This document shows, in pieces, positions 45,115-54,677 of a DNA stretch of 64,000 nt (the stretch's first letter is position 1; every line of letters starts with the position of its first letter). The notes beneath the pieces are model-generated. The model did not search any database. It was not told where the DNA came from and was given only the letters and a program-made list of their open reading frames with translations. Source of the stretch: Algoriphagus chordae (lineage in GTDB: Bacteria; Bacteroidota; Bacteroidia; Cytophagales; Cyclobacteriaceae); the NCBI RefSeq assembly GCF_003254055.1, contig NZ_QKZT01000004.1:1-64000 (forward strand), in the 5' to 3' direction. Position numbers and translations under genes: made by a program.

Positions 45115-46407
45115 TTACCTAAATGGATAAATATAGCTACCAAAGCGTTCCACTATTGACTTCTCTAGATCTTCTCTATGATCAGGATGAGCGATTTTCA
45201 TCAGTTCATAAGCACGCTGACGCAGGTTTTTCCCATAGAGATTAACCATACCATATTCCGTGACCACATATTGCATATGTGCCCGCGTGGTGACTACTCC
45301 AGCACCTTCTTTGAGGAAAGGGACTATTTTGGAGCTTCCTTTGCGTGTGGCAGAGGTCAGCGCCATAATTGGTTTTCCACCTTCAGAAAGTGACGCTCCA
45401 CGCATGAAGTCCATTTGTCCACCTACTCCTGAATATTGATAGCTACCAATGGAATCTGCGCAAACTTGACCAGTTAGATCCATTTCTACACAACTGTTGA
45501 TGGATATTACTTTGGGGTTTTTACGGATAACAGCCGTATCATTTACATAGGCAGCCTCATGAAATGAGAATTCCGGATTGTCATCTATTGCGTCATATAA
45601 TTCCCTAGAACCTGTGACGAAAGCAGAAACAATTTTCCCAGGGTGCTTTTTCTTGTATTTGTTGGTAATGGCGCCAGATCGTAGCAGCCCAAGAATACCA
45701 TTAGAAAACATCTCGGTATGAATACCCAAATCTTTGTGCTGCTTCAGTGAATCGAGCACTGCATCTGGTATGGCTCCAATACCCATTTGTAAGGTAGATC
45801 GATCTTCTATCAGAGAGGCGCAATGATTTCCTATCTGCCGTTCTATTTCAGTTATTTTTTCACCATAATCCACTTCCGGCAGTGGCTCATCCACATGAAT
45901 AGCTGAATGAAACTTAGATATATGAATTTGGCCATCTCCATGTGTTCTTGGCATTTGCTTATTGATCTGCGCTATGATAGTCCGGGCAGTTTCCACAGCA
46001 GGTTTTGCCACATCCACCGAAGTGCCAAGGGAGCAGAAACCATGTGCATCTGGCTCAGATACTTGAATGATGGCTACGTCTATTTTTAGAATGTTTTTTC
46101 TGAATAGGTGACCTATTTCACTGAGGAAAATAGGAACATAACCTCCATGTTCTGAATTGACTGACTTTCTCACATTTTGAGAAACAAAAAGAGAGTTCAT
46201 ATAAAAGCTGTCCTTGCAGTCTTCTGATACCAATGGCATGTCACCCAAGGTGGTAATGGCGACAATCTCTACATCCCTGAGCTCATCTTTTCTGGCTGCT
46301 AACGCATACAATAATTTGGTAGGTGTGGCTGCGCTTCCATGAATGAAAACTCTCTGATGGCTTTGGATAGAAGAAACGGCTACTTCTGGACTAACATAAG
46401 TGATCAT
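45115..46407 (-). CDS. acetyl-CoA hydrolase/transferase family protein
   Basis: A 430-residue CoA-transferase of the acetyl-CoA hydrolase/4-hydroxybutyrate CoA-transferase group. The start at 46407 (MITYVSPEVAVSS) is used; the frame is open 36 codons further but without family sequence. Seen: VFIHGSAATPTKLLYAL, GIGAIPDAVLDSL (about 225-237), HTEMFSNGILGL with the expected catalytic glutamate near 247, SVGGQMDF-like GVGGQMDFMRGA, and the C-terminal YGMVNLYGKNLRQRAYELM. It may move CoA between acetate and another acid such as butyrate, propionate or succinate. Divergent from icmF. Confidence 0.87.
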   Translation of the reverse strand: MITYVSPEVAVSSIQSHQRVFIHGSAATPTKLLYALAARKDELRDVEIVAITTLGDMPLVSEDCKDSFYMNSLFVSQNVRKSVNSEHGGYVPIFLSEIGHLFRKNILKIDVAIIQVSEPDAHGFCSLGTSVDVAKPAVETARTIIAQINKQMPRTHGDGQIHISKFHSAIHVDEPLPEVDYGEKITEIERQIGNHCASLIEDRSTLQMGIGAIPDAVLDSLKQHKDLGIHTEMFSNGILGLLRSGAITNKYKKKHPGKIVSAFVTGSRELYDAIDDNPEFSFHEAAYVNDTAVIRKNPKVISINSCVEMDLTGQVCADSIGSYQYSGVGGQMDFMRGASLSEGGKPIMALTSATRKGSSKIVPFLKEGAGVVTTRAHMQYVVTEYGMVNLYGKNLRQRAYELMKIAHPDHREDLEKSIVERFGSYIYPFR

Positions 46408-46648
46408 GGTGCTAAAAATAATGTTTAAAATATTTTTTAATCTTGAGTTCCAATGTCGTAAAAAATTACAGAATAAAGGGCTTGAAAAGCTAAATTGTCC
46501 CTCTGAATGAGCCAAATTATATTTTGTTTTTCCACCAAAACCGAAAGTAGAGCACCTTTATAATTACTATATTTGTGAGACGAGCAGATAGCAGTCAAAA
46601 ACTACTTCTGTTCCATACCACATCAGTCTACCAAGCTAATTTAAGTCC

Positions 46649-49600
46649 ATGACTACAATTCCTGAGAGCTACAAACCCAAAAACCACATTAGAATAGTTA
46701 CCGCCGCTTCGCTTTTCGATGGGCATGATGCCGCGATTAATATCATGCGACGCATCATTCAGGCCACCGGATGTGAAGTGATACACTTAGGTCATAATCG
46801 CTCCGTGCAGGAGATTGTCGATTGTGCAATCCAAGAAGATGTGCAGGCTATTGCCATCACTTCTTATCAGGGAGGTCATGTGGAATTTTTCAAGTATATG
46901 TATGATTTGCTGCGCGAAAAAGGCGCTGCTCATGTGAAGATTTTTGGAGGAGGAGGAGGAACCATCCTTCCTGAAGAAATAAAGGAATTGCAGGATTATG
47001 GCATCAATAGAATTTACGCTCCAGATGATGGACGTTCATTAGGCTTGCAGGGAATGATTAATGACTTGGTGAGTCAATGTGATTTTGCAATCGGAGAAAC
47101 CTTGCCTAAAGGATTTGCTCTTAATGTAGAAAATAAGGAGCATGTATCCAGAGCTATTTCTGCCTTCGAAAACTTCCCGGAAAATTCTACCGAATTGCTT
47201 GCTAAAGTCAGAAAACAAAGTGAAACATGCAAGACTCCTGTGATTGGAATTACAGGTACAGGCGGAGCTGGGAAATCCTCTTTAGTAGATGAGTTGGTTC
47301 GTCGATTCATCATGGACTTTGAAGATAAAACTCTGGCAATCATATCAGTTGATCCATCTAAGCGAAAAACTGGTGGAGCATTGCTTGGCGATAGAATTCG
47401 TATGAATGCGATTCATCATCCACGTGTGTATATGCGCTCATTGGCTACGCGACAATCTAATCTTGCGCTTTCCAAATATGTGCAGGATGCAGTAGATACT
47501 GTCAAAGCTGCCGGTTATGATATGGTGATATTGGAGACTTCTGGGATTGGTCAGTCGGATACGGAAATCATTGAGCATTCAGATCTTTCACTCTATGTGA
47601 TGACTCCAGAATATGGAGCCGCTTCGCAGTTGGAAAAGATAGATATGTTGGATTTTGCCGACCTGATTGCCTTGAATAAGTTCGATAAGAGAGGAGCTTT
47701 GGACGCGATCCGTGATGTAAAAAAGCAGTTTAAGCGAAATCATCATTTGTGGGAAACTAAGGACGAGGATATTCCGGTTTTTGGTACCATAGCTTCGCAA
47801 TTCAACGATCCTGGAATGAATCAGCTTTATCGCAGCTTGATTTCTAAGATTGCTGAGAAATACCCAGAGATGAAAAGCAACTTTGAGTTGACTGCAGGGA
47901 GCTCAGAGAAAATCTATATTATTCCTCCGGCACGGACTCGGTACTTATCCGAAATTTCTGAAATCAACAGAAATTACGATGTCTGGGTAGATGAGCAGAA
48001 GGAAATCGCACAACAACTTTATAGCATTTCCAAGTCAATAGAAGCGATTGCTAAAACAAACTTGGAGGATAAGGATCGCCTGATCAAAGAACTCCAAGAA
48101 GTATATGCCCAGGTGGAGATAGAGTTTGACCCGAAAAACAAAAAGTGGCTAGAGGAATGGGCTGATGAGTCAGCTAAGTATGGAGAAGATTTTTATGTGT
48201 TTAAAGTAAGAGATAAGGAGATTAAGATTAAGACTTTCTCTACCTCCCTTTCAGATACTAGAATACCTAAAATTTCCTTACCTAAGTATGAGGCATGGGG
48301 AGATTTATTGAAATGGGGTTTACGGGAAAATGTCCCAGGAAAGTTTCCATACACAGCAGGTGTTTTTCCATTCAAAAGAGAAGGAGAGGATCCTACACGA
48401 ATGTTTGCCGGTGAAGGCGGGCCAGAGCGTACGAATAAACGTTTTCACTATGTCTCCAAGGATATGGCTGCAAAGCGACTTTCTACTGCTTTTGATTCAG
48501 TTACCTTGTATGGTGAAGATCCGGACTATCGCCCAGATATCTATGGCAAGATCGGTAACTCAGGTGTGAATGTTTGCTGTTTGGATGATGCTAAGAAGCT
48601 CTATTCAGGCTTTAATCTAGTAGATCCAATGACCTCTGTGTCAATGACTATCAATGGTCCTGCGGCTACGATGACTGCATTTTTTATGAATGCCGCGATT
48701 GATCAGCAGTGCGAGGTTTATATCAAAGAGCAAGGACTGGAAAAAGAAATTGATCAGAAAATTGCTCAACTATATAAGGACAAGAATCTCCCTAGACCAA
48801 CTTACAATGCTAAAGTTCCAGAAGGGAATAATGGTCTAGGTTTGATGCTTTTGGGAGTGACTGGAGATCAGGTGTTACCATTGGAAGTTTATCAGAAGAT
48901 CAAAGCTGATACCATCGCTAGAGTGCGTGGAACGGTGCAAGCTGATATTTTGAAAGAAGATCAGGCACAGAATACCTGTATTTTCTCCACGGAATTCTCC
49001 TTGAGACTGATGGGTGATGTACAGCAATACTTCATTGAGCAAAGCATCCGTAATTTCTACTCTGTGTCTATCTCTGGATATCATATTGCAGAAGCTGGCG
49101 CCAATCCTATCACTCAGTTAGCTTTGACGCTTTCCAACGGATTTACCTACGTTGAATATTATGTGAGTCGTGGAATGGACATCAATCAATTTGCTCCAAA
49201 CCTCTCTTTCTTTTTCTCCAATGGGATCGATCCGGAATATGCAGTAATCGGAAGAGTGGCTCGTAGGATTTGGGCAAAAGCAATGAAGTTAAAGTATGGT
49301 GCAAACGAGCGTTCTCAAATGCTGAAATACCATATTCAGACTTCAGGACGCTCGCTTCATGCACAGGAAATTGACTTCAACGATATCCGAACTACCCTGC
49401 AAGCCTTGTATGCGATTTACGATAATTGCAACTCACTTCACACGAATGCTTACGATGAAGCGATCACAACTCCTACTGAAGCATCAGTTCGAAGAGCGAT
49501 GGCTATTCAGTTGATTATCAATAAGGAATTGGGGCTTGCTAAAAATGAGAATCCTATTCAGGGAGCCTTTATTATAGAGGAGTTGACTGACTTAATTGAG

Positions 49601-50026
49601 GAAGCTGTTTATGTGGAATTTGATAGAATCACTGAGCGTGGTGGTGTGCTGGGAGCTATGGAAACCATGTATCAGCGTGGCAAAATCCAAGAGGAAAGTA
49701 TGCACTATGAAATGCTGAAGCATACCGGAGTATATCCTATCATCGGAGTGAATACCTTCCTGTCTTCAGATGGATCTCCTACGGTCACTCCGGGAGAAGT
49801 GATTCGGGCTGAAACTGAAGAAAAGGAAGCTCAGATCAAAACCTTGCAAACACTTCATGCTGCCAATCCAACTTTGGTAACTGAACATCTTCAGGCACTG
49901 AGAAAAGTCTCTGTTAATAACGAGAACATTTTCGCGGAACTAATGGAAGCAGTAAAGTATTGTTCACTTGGGGAGATTACTCACGCACTTTACGAAGTAG
50001 GGGGGCAATATCGCCGGAATATGTAA
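46649..50026 (+). CDS. icmF: fused isobutyryl-CoA mutase (IcmF)
   Basis: A 1125-residue adenosylcobalamin enzyme fused with its GTPase chaperone. About 10-145 is the B12-binding domain with DGHDAA (H26 is the cobalt ligand); about 195-420 is a MeaB/ArgK-type GTPase with P-loop GTGGAGKS (203-210) and NKFD; about 555-1125 is the mutase barrel with [21 protein letters not shown] and [13 protein letters not shown]. The Phe in place of the methylmalonyl-CoA mutase Tyr and the overall order mark IcmF, which interconverts isobutyryl-CoA and n-butyryl-CoA; pivalyl-CoA activity occurs in some. A TATATTTG box (46568-46575) precedes it. Relation to the divergent CoA-transferase gene is likely. Confidence 0.95.
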   Translation: MTTIPESYKPKNHIRIVTAASLFDGHDAAINIMRRIIQATGCEVIHLGHNRSVQEIVDCAIQEDVQAIAITSYQGGHVEFFKYMYDLLREKGAAHVKIFGGGGGTILPEEIKELQDYGINRIYAPDDGRSLGLQGMINDLVSQCDFAIGETLPKGFALNVENKEHVSRAISAFENFPENSTELLAKVRKQSETCKTPVIGITGTGGAGKSSLVDELVRRFIMDFEDKTLAIISVDPSKRKTGGALLGDRIRMNAIHHPRVYMRSLATRQSNLALSKYVQDAVDTVKAAGYDMVILETSGIGQSDTEIIEHSDLSLYVMTPEYGAASQLEKIDMLDFADLIALNKFDKRGALDAIRDVKKQFKRNHHLWETKDEDIPVFGTIASQFNDPGMNQLYRSLISKIAEKYPEMKSNFELTAGSSEKIYIIPPARTRYLSEISEINRNYDVWVDEQKEIAQQLYSISKSIEAIAKTNLEDKDRLIKELQEVYAQVEIEFDPKNKKWLEEWADESAKYGEDFYVFKVRDKEIKIKTFSTSLSDTRIPKISLPKYEAWGDLLKWGLRENVPGKFPYTAGVFPFKREGEDPTRMFAGEGGPERTNKRFHYVSKDMAAKRLSTAFDSVTLYGEDPDYRPDIYGKIGNSGVNVCCLDDAKKLYSGFNLVDPMTSVSMTINGPAATMTAFFMNAAIDQQCEVYIKEQGLEKEIDQKIAQLYKDKNLPRPTYNAKVPEGNNGLGLMLLGVTGDQVLPLEVYQKIKADTIARVRGTVQADILKEDQAQNTCIFSTEFSLRLMGDVQQYFIEQSIRNFYSVSISGYHIAEAGANPITQLALTLSNGFTYVEYYVSRGMDINQFAPNLSFFFSNGIDPEYAVIGRVARRIWAKAMKLKYGANERSQMLKYHIQTSGRSLHAQEIDFNDIRTTLQALYAIYDNCNSLHTNAYDEAITTPTEASVRRAMAIQLIINKELGLAKNENPIQGAFIIEELTDLIEEAVYVEFDRITERGGVLGAMETMYQRGKIQEESMHYEMLKHTGVYPIIGVNTFLSSDGSPTVTPGEVIRAETEEKEAQIKTLQTLHAANPTLVTEHLQALRKVSVNNENIFAELMEAVKYCSLGEITHALYEVGGQYRRNM

Positions 50027-50101
50027 TCTGATTCTAAGATTGAAAAATTAAAAGATTTAAAAATTATTTATAACATTCACGTTAGGTAATTATAAAAAGA
50101 G

Positions 50102-50515
50102 ATGGCTAAAAGAAATGTGACGGTTCGCATGAAAGCGGATCACGAATACGAGGCAGTAAATCCTCAGGGAAATGTAGTACAGATCGATATGCACGATTTT
50201 CAGGACAAAAAGGCGCAATCCCCAATGGATTTGTTGCTTTCTGCTCTGGGTTCATGTGCGGCTGTCGATGCGGTTTTGATGATGAAAAAAAAGCGTAAAA
50301 CAGTTATCGATTTTATAGTAGAAGTAGAGGGAGATAGAAACGAAGGAGTTCCTGCTTATTTTACTGCTATCAATTTGAAATTTATTCTAGTTTCTCCAGA
50401 TGCTAAGGATGAAGAATTTGCTAAGGTAGTTGCGCTATCCGTAGAGAAATACTGTTCAGTTGCGTCTTCCTTGAAGGCTGAAATCGCTTTCTCTACAGAA
50501 GTAAGACCTGCCTAA
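50102..50515 (+). CDS. OsmC family protein
   Basis: A 137-residue OsmC/Ohr-type protein. The two cysteines expected at the thiol peroxidase site are C52 in SALGSCAAVD and C118 in VEKYCSVASSL, arranged as in the OsmC/YhfA branch. Such proteins reduce organic hydroperoxides, though YhfA-type members have no proven substrate. The stop codon shares a base with the next start (TAATG), so the two genes are coupled. Confidence 0.88.
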   Translation: MAKRNVTVRMKADHEYEAVNPQGNVVQIDMHDFQDKKAQSPMDLLLSALGSCAAVDAVLMMKKKRKTVIDFIVEVEGDRNEGVPAYFTAINLKFILVSPDAKDEEFAKVVALSVEKYCSVASSLKAEIAFSTEVRPA

Positions 50516-50754
50516 TGAGAGTTGTACATGAGTTTAGTCAGAAGGAAATTAGAATCTCTGTATTCTCCTGGAATAACAAATATATCATCAAGTTTGAGTT
50601 GGGTCCCATGGAGCAGACCTTCAAAATCCCTGAGATGGATGTGTTAGATGAGGAAGACTTGAAGTCTTTTTGGACGGGTGAGTTTTTTGAAAAAGTCCAA
50701 TTGAGGTTTAAAGAAATGGGAGAATCATTTCGTGCTGAGGTGGATAATTTATAA
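50515..50754 (+). CDS. conserved small protein coupled to OsmC, function unknown
   Basis: A 79-residue cytoplasmic protein starting in the TAATG that ends osmC. It is mostly beta and helix (ISVFSWNNKYIIKFELG, MEQTFKIPEMDVLDEEDL, KVQLRFKEMGESFRAEV) with many aromatic and acidic residues. No cysteine, no metal motif and no signal peptide. I recognise it as a type of short protein seen in Cytophagales but know no function. Its position suggests it helps the OsmC protein or shares its regulation. Confidence 0.7.
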   Translation: MRVVHEFSQKEIRISVFSWNNKYIIKFELGPMEQTFKIPEMDVLDEEDLKSFWTGEFFEKVQLRFKEMGESFRAEVDNL

Positions 50755-50776
50755 TTTCCCTTTAAGCTCAAATCTC

Positions 50777-51787
50777 ATGAAATCATCTTTCCTCTGGATA
50801 TTCCCCTCACTTATTGTTTTGCTTTCCTGTGAATCTTCGCCCAAAGTTGGAGCAGATCATACCAAAGGCTTTGATAAATCTATCATTGTAGAGATGGAAT
50901 CGGAGCTCTCGGTACTGGAGGACGAGATTGTTTTTTTGAAAGATCACTTCGAATTTCTATTAGACAATAGAGATAGTTTAATGAGTCATGTGCAAATCGA
51001 TAAATATAGCTTCAATGGAGGCTATTCCACGAATACACCTAAAGACTCTGATAAGTTAAGTTCAGTAGTGATTTTGAACACAACATCCGATTTTGACAGA
51101 GCTATGGAAAATGTGCTCATCACTAATGGAATGGATTCACTTTTTTATCAGACAGCGAAAAAATACAAAATCCTGTCTCAGGTTTATTTCAATACTATCG
51201 ATCAGATGTCTCGGGTATTTCCAGCATATGATGCTAAGACTCTGCTGGAACCGGATATAGATCTGGCAAGCTTTAATTTCTTTTATGAGGCTGATACTAA
51301 GCATAATCCAGATCAAGGCCCAGTGTGGATTTCTGAAGTTTATATTGATCCTGCAGGAAGGGGCTGGATTCTGTCCTTGGTTCATCCAGTGCTTGATAAT
51401 GGGGAGCTGTATGCGGTCTTGGGAATTGACATCACTGTGGATGAGATTATCAGCAGATACCTAGAATCTAGGGAAGGAGACTATTTGATTGTAAATGGCA
51501 AAGGAGATATAGTAGGAGGAAATGCTTCTGCAATTGAGGCATTGAGTTTTCCACCTTTGCTCAATCATGTATATGAAGAAACTATTCGCTCAGATAATTT
51601 TCGTATTTCAGACTTTAATCTATTCAATTCTAAAAATAGGGAAGTCCGAGAAATGGCCCAATCTATTATCCTGAAGAAGGAAAACCATTTTTTCTTTCAA
51701 GATGAATTTAGTCCCCAAGCAGCATACGCAATACCATTTACACTTTTTGATTGGTATTTGATAGAAGTACAGCCCAATTCTCTATGA
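50777..51787 (+). CDS. lipoprotein with Cache-type sensor domain
   Basis: A 336-residue lipoprotein. The signal peptide ends in LLSC (Cys 18), and the mature part begins with a coiled segment (about 30-65) followed by a double Cache-like domain: RVFPAYDAKTLLEPDID, WISEVYIDPAGRGWILSLVHPVLDNGELYAVLGIDITVDEI is the typical PDC/dCache strand pattern. There is no transmembrane helix and no output domain. Its TGA overlaps the ATG of the hybrid kinase (ATGA), so the two are made together. I infer that it is a periplasmic ligand-binding accessory of that kinase. The start at 50777 is preferred over a frame opening at 50732, since only this gives a signal peptide. Confidence 0.8.
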   Translation: MKSSFLWIFPSLIVLLSCESSPKVGADHTKGFDKSIIVEMESELSVLEDEIVFLKDHFEFLLDNRDSLMSHVQIDKYSFNGGYSTNTPKDSDKLSSVVILNTTSDFDRAMENVLITNGMDSLFYQTAKKYKILSQVYFNTIDQMSRVFPAYDAKTLLEPDIDLASFNFFYEADTKHNPDQGPVWISEVYIDPAGRGWILSLVHPVLDNGELYAVLGIDITVDEIISRYLESREGDYLIVNGKGDIVGGNASAIEALSFPPLLNHVYEETIRSDNFRISDFNLFNSKNREVREMAQSIILKKENHFFFQDEFSPQAAYAIPFTLFDWYLIEVQPNSL

Positions 51788-54645
51788 AGAAAAGGATAGG
51801 ATATCGAAGAGATTTTTGGCTTATGATCGCCATCGGAAGTACTTTAGTGATTCTGGTGATATTACTCGGAGTTAGTTTTTTCAAAGCGATATCTGATTCT
51901 GAAACCAAATCCAAAAGAGAGTTTCTAAGGCGCCAGACTGAGCTGGCGGCTACAGAAATTGAAATCGATATAGATCGTTTTGAAATTACTGCCAAGACGC
52001 TTATTGACTATTTGGAAGATGAAGACCTAGACGCAGAGGATTTTAGAGGTGATTTCACCAAGGCTGCAAGAAGAGTTTTTAATAACTATCCAAGTCTTAT
52101 TGATACCCTTTGGGTAGATCTTCAGGATTCTGTGGTGTATTTAACTCGGACAGAAAGGAATGATTTTATCCGAAATATAAGTCAGGGTGCAGTCCCGAAA
52201 AAGGGGGATAGAGATTTCATCTTTACTACTAAAGGGGCTGATAAAGGCTTTGAACTCACGTTTTCATTGAATCCTGTCAAGTTCGCCAAAGATTTTGTGA
52301 CCCATTATTATTTAAATAAAGGAGGGAGCAAACTTCTGATGCTTGGAGGAAAGACTCAAAATTTGGATCCCGGTCAGGATTCAGATATGCTTGTGATAGA
52401 CGAGACCTCTTTGGAAAAAATTCGATATGATGTAGAGATCGGTGTGATAGGGATTTATCAAATTGACTGGAAAAAAGGAGCTAATTCAGGGGCAGGTATT
52501 CTGGTTCAATATCCTTTTAACCTAGGAGATTTTTACGATGATGCTGCACTTTTATTTATGGTTGAATCTGATTCAATCTTGAGTGGGATCTACAGTACAT
52601 ATCTCTTTTTGTTTTCAGGATTTGTATTTCTACTGATGGGTACGGTGGTTTTCTTTACGCTTTCGCTGCAGCATAACCGAGAATCCCAGAAGCTACTGGA
52701 AGAAAGTGCAGAAGAGATTTCCGAGCTATTTGATCAGCAAAACCTACTGCTAAAGGAACTTCGCGGCTTTGTGTATTTTCATAATTTCAAAGGGCAAATT
52801 ACTAGAGTGAGTGATGAGGTAGAGGTAATACTTGGTCATCCCAAATCAGAATTTTTGGAAGCCTTCCAAAAGGAAGATGGACACCATGACGCACTAAATG
52901 TTAAAAGTTTGGTCAAGAGGGCTCTTAATCAAAATAAGTCTTCAGTCGATATAGAATATGATTTTATTAAACCTGATGGAACTAAACTACGCTTGAGGAT
53001 TTTTGAAAAGTTGGTTTTTGATGAGCAAGGAAGGTTTAATGGGGGACTAGGCATTTGCACAGATATCACGGATCAGTTTCTGAGTAAACATGAATTGATC
53101 GAAAGTGGTAAACGTCTTCAAAATCTGATCGATAACATTCCCGATGTCATATTCACCTTTGATAATGACGGAAAAGTTTTGGATTCACATATTAAGGATC
53201 AGAAATTCTTGCAATCCATAGATCGATCCCTGATTGGTGATTCACTTTTTGATCTGGTCCCTCCCAAACAACGAGAACAAACTCAGTTTGCCTTTAATTT
53301 GGCAAGGAAAACAGAACAAATTCAGACTGTAGACTTGAAAATTGAAGTAGCACAGGAAAGTCAATATTTTGAGGTTCGATTTTTCCCATTAGATAGCAAT
53401 AGAATGATGTCCGTATCTAAAGATATCACTAGTCAGCGTATTTGGGAAAAAGGCTTGGTCGAAGCAATGAATGCAGCGGATCAAGCAAGTAAGGCTAAGT
53501 CGGAATTCCTAGCCAATATGAGTCATGAAATCCGAACGCCGATGAATGGTCTTCTAGGAATTATTGACCTACTGGATCAAACAAACCTAGACGCTGAGCA
53601 GCTTCAATATCTGGAAATCATCAAAAACTCAGGTAATTCATTGCTGAGCATCATCAAGGATATTCTAGATTATTCGAAAATAGAAGCCGGGAAAATTGAA
53701 ATTAACTCCATTGTTTTTTCTCCTGCCGAGGAGTTGGAAAAGCAAGTGCAGATTTTTTATGGTTTGGCTCAAAAGAAGGGAGTTATTTTGACCACCGTGC
53801 TGGAGCCAGCAACCAAGGAGTTGATGGAAGGAGATGTAGAAAAAATCAACCAGGTGATTCTAAATTTGGTCGGCAATGCTGTGAAGTTTACTCCCAAAGG
53901 AGGAACTGTAGTGGTGAAGCTCGAAATCGAAAATATTTCTGGAGAAATCCATTATCTGCGCTGTAGTGTCAAAGATAGCGGGATAGGTATTCCTAAGGAG
54001 GTTATCCCAAGGTTGACAGATCCATTTTATCAAGTAGAGAGTTCAAGTTCAAGGAGTTATCAAGGAACTGGCCTAGGTTTAGCTATTGCCAAAAAGATTG
54101 TGGAATTGATGGGAGGAGAATTGAATATTGCCAGTGAGCCTGGTGTGGGTTCAACTTTTGCTTTTTCGGTCATCTTGAAAAAAGCCAAATTTGTGGCTGA
54201 ATATCCTTCCAGTGAAATGCCTCAGAGAACTAATTGGAACGGTATGGCTAACGAATATCCTGCTCGCATTCTCCTAGCGGAAGATAATGAACTCAATCTC
54301 CAATTGATGACCTTGATGCTTGGTCAGCTAGGTTACGATTTTTCCGTGGCAAAAAATGGCTTGGAAGCCTTGGATTTAGTCAAATCCAAAGATTTTGACA
54401 TGATTCTGATGGATGTACAAATGCCTCTGTTGAATGGGCTGGAAGCCTCTAAAAAGATCAGAGAGCTAGGTGATAGAGGAAATGTTTTTATAATTGGTTT
54501 ATCTGCCAATGTCTTCGATGAGGATCAGAAAAAAGCTACGGAAGCTGGAATGGATGATTATCTGACCAAGCCTATCAGGCTGCTGAAACTGGCAGAAAAA
54601 ATAAAGGAATATTCTCTGAAAAGAGATTTGAGGAATGTGAAATGA
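51784..54645 (+). CDS. hybrid sensor histidine kinase with two PAS domains and a receiver
   Basis: A 953-residue membrane kinase. Helix 1 (12-34), a periplasmic part of about 235 residues (35-271) with no clear domain name, helix 2 (272-295), then a coiled coil, two PAS-like domains (about 325-430 and 445-555), HisKA with the phosphorylatable H581 in SHEIRTPMNG, HATPase (N694 region NLVGNAVKF, DSGIGIP 731-737, GTGLGLAI 761-768) and a receiver (about 827-940) with D877 as phosphoacceptor. The target is not apparent because no DNA-binding regulator is adjacent. It overlaps the lipoprotein gene by ATGA. The fused receiver implies a multi-step phosphorelay. Confidence 0.92.
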   Translation: MKKRIGYRRDFWLMIAIGSTLVILVILLGVSFFKAISDSETKSKREFLRRQTELAATEIEIDIDRFEITAKTLIDYLEDEDLDAEDFRGDFTKAARRVFNNYPSLIDTLWVDLQDSVVYLTRTERNDFIRNISQGAVPKKGDRDFIFTTKGADKGFELTFSLNPVKFAKDFVTHYYLNKGGSKLLMLGGKTQNLDPGQDSDMLVIDETSLEKIRYDVEIGVIGIYQIDWKKGANSGAGILVQYPFNLGDFYDDAALLFMVESDSILSGIYSTYLFLFSGFVFLLMGTVVFFTLSLQHNRESQKLLEESAEEISELFDQQNLLLKELRGFVYFHNFKGQITRVSDEVEVILGHPKSEFLEAFQKEDGHHDALNVKSLVKRALNQNKSSVDIEYDFIKPDGTKLRLRIFEKLVFDEQGRFNGGLGICTDITDQFLSKHELIESGKRLQNLIDNIPDVIFTFDNDGKVLDSHIKDQKFLQSIDRSLIGDSLFDLVPPKQREQTQFAFNLARKTEQIQTVDLKIEVAQESQYFEVRFFPLDSNRMMSVSKDITSQRIWEKGLVEAMNAADQASKAKSEFLANMSHEIRTPMNGLLGIIDLLDQTNLDAEQLQYLEIIKNSGNSLLSIIKDILDYSKIEAGKIEINSIVFSPAEELEKQVQIFYGLAQKKGVILTTVLEPATKELMEGDVEKINQVILNLVGNAVKFTPKGGTVVVKLEIENISGEIHYLRCSVKDSGIGIPKEVIPRLTDPFYQVESSSSRSYQGTGLGLAIAKKIVELMGGELNIASEPGVGSTFAFSVILKKAKFVAEYPSSEMPQRTNWNGMANEYPARILLAEDNELNLQLMTLMLGQLGYDFSVAKNGLEALDLVKSKDFDMILMDVQMPLLNGLEASKKIRELGDRGNVFIIGLSANVFDEDQKKATEAGMDDYLTKPIRLLKLAEKIKEYSLKRDLRNVK

Positions 54646-54646
54646 A

Positions 54647-54673
54647 AAAAGCCGGTGATTTGAACCGGCTTTT
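54647..54673. terminator. bidirectional terminator between the kinase and E2 genes
   Basis: A ten-base-pair stem (54647-54656 with 54664-54673), loop GATTTGA. A run of As precedes it and TTTT ends it, serving both convergent genes, whose stop codons are two and five bases away. Confidence 0.85.
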
Positions 54674-54677
54674 GAAT

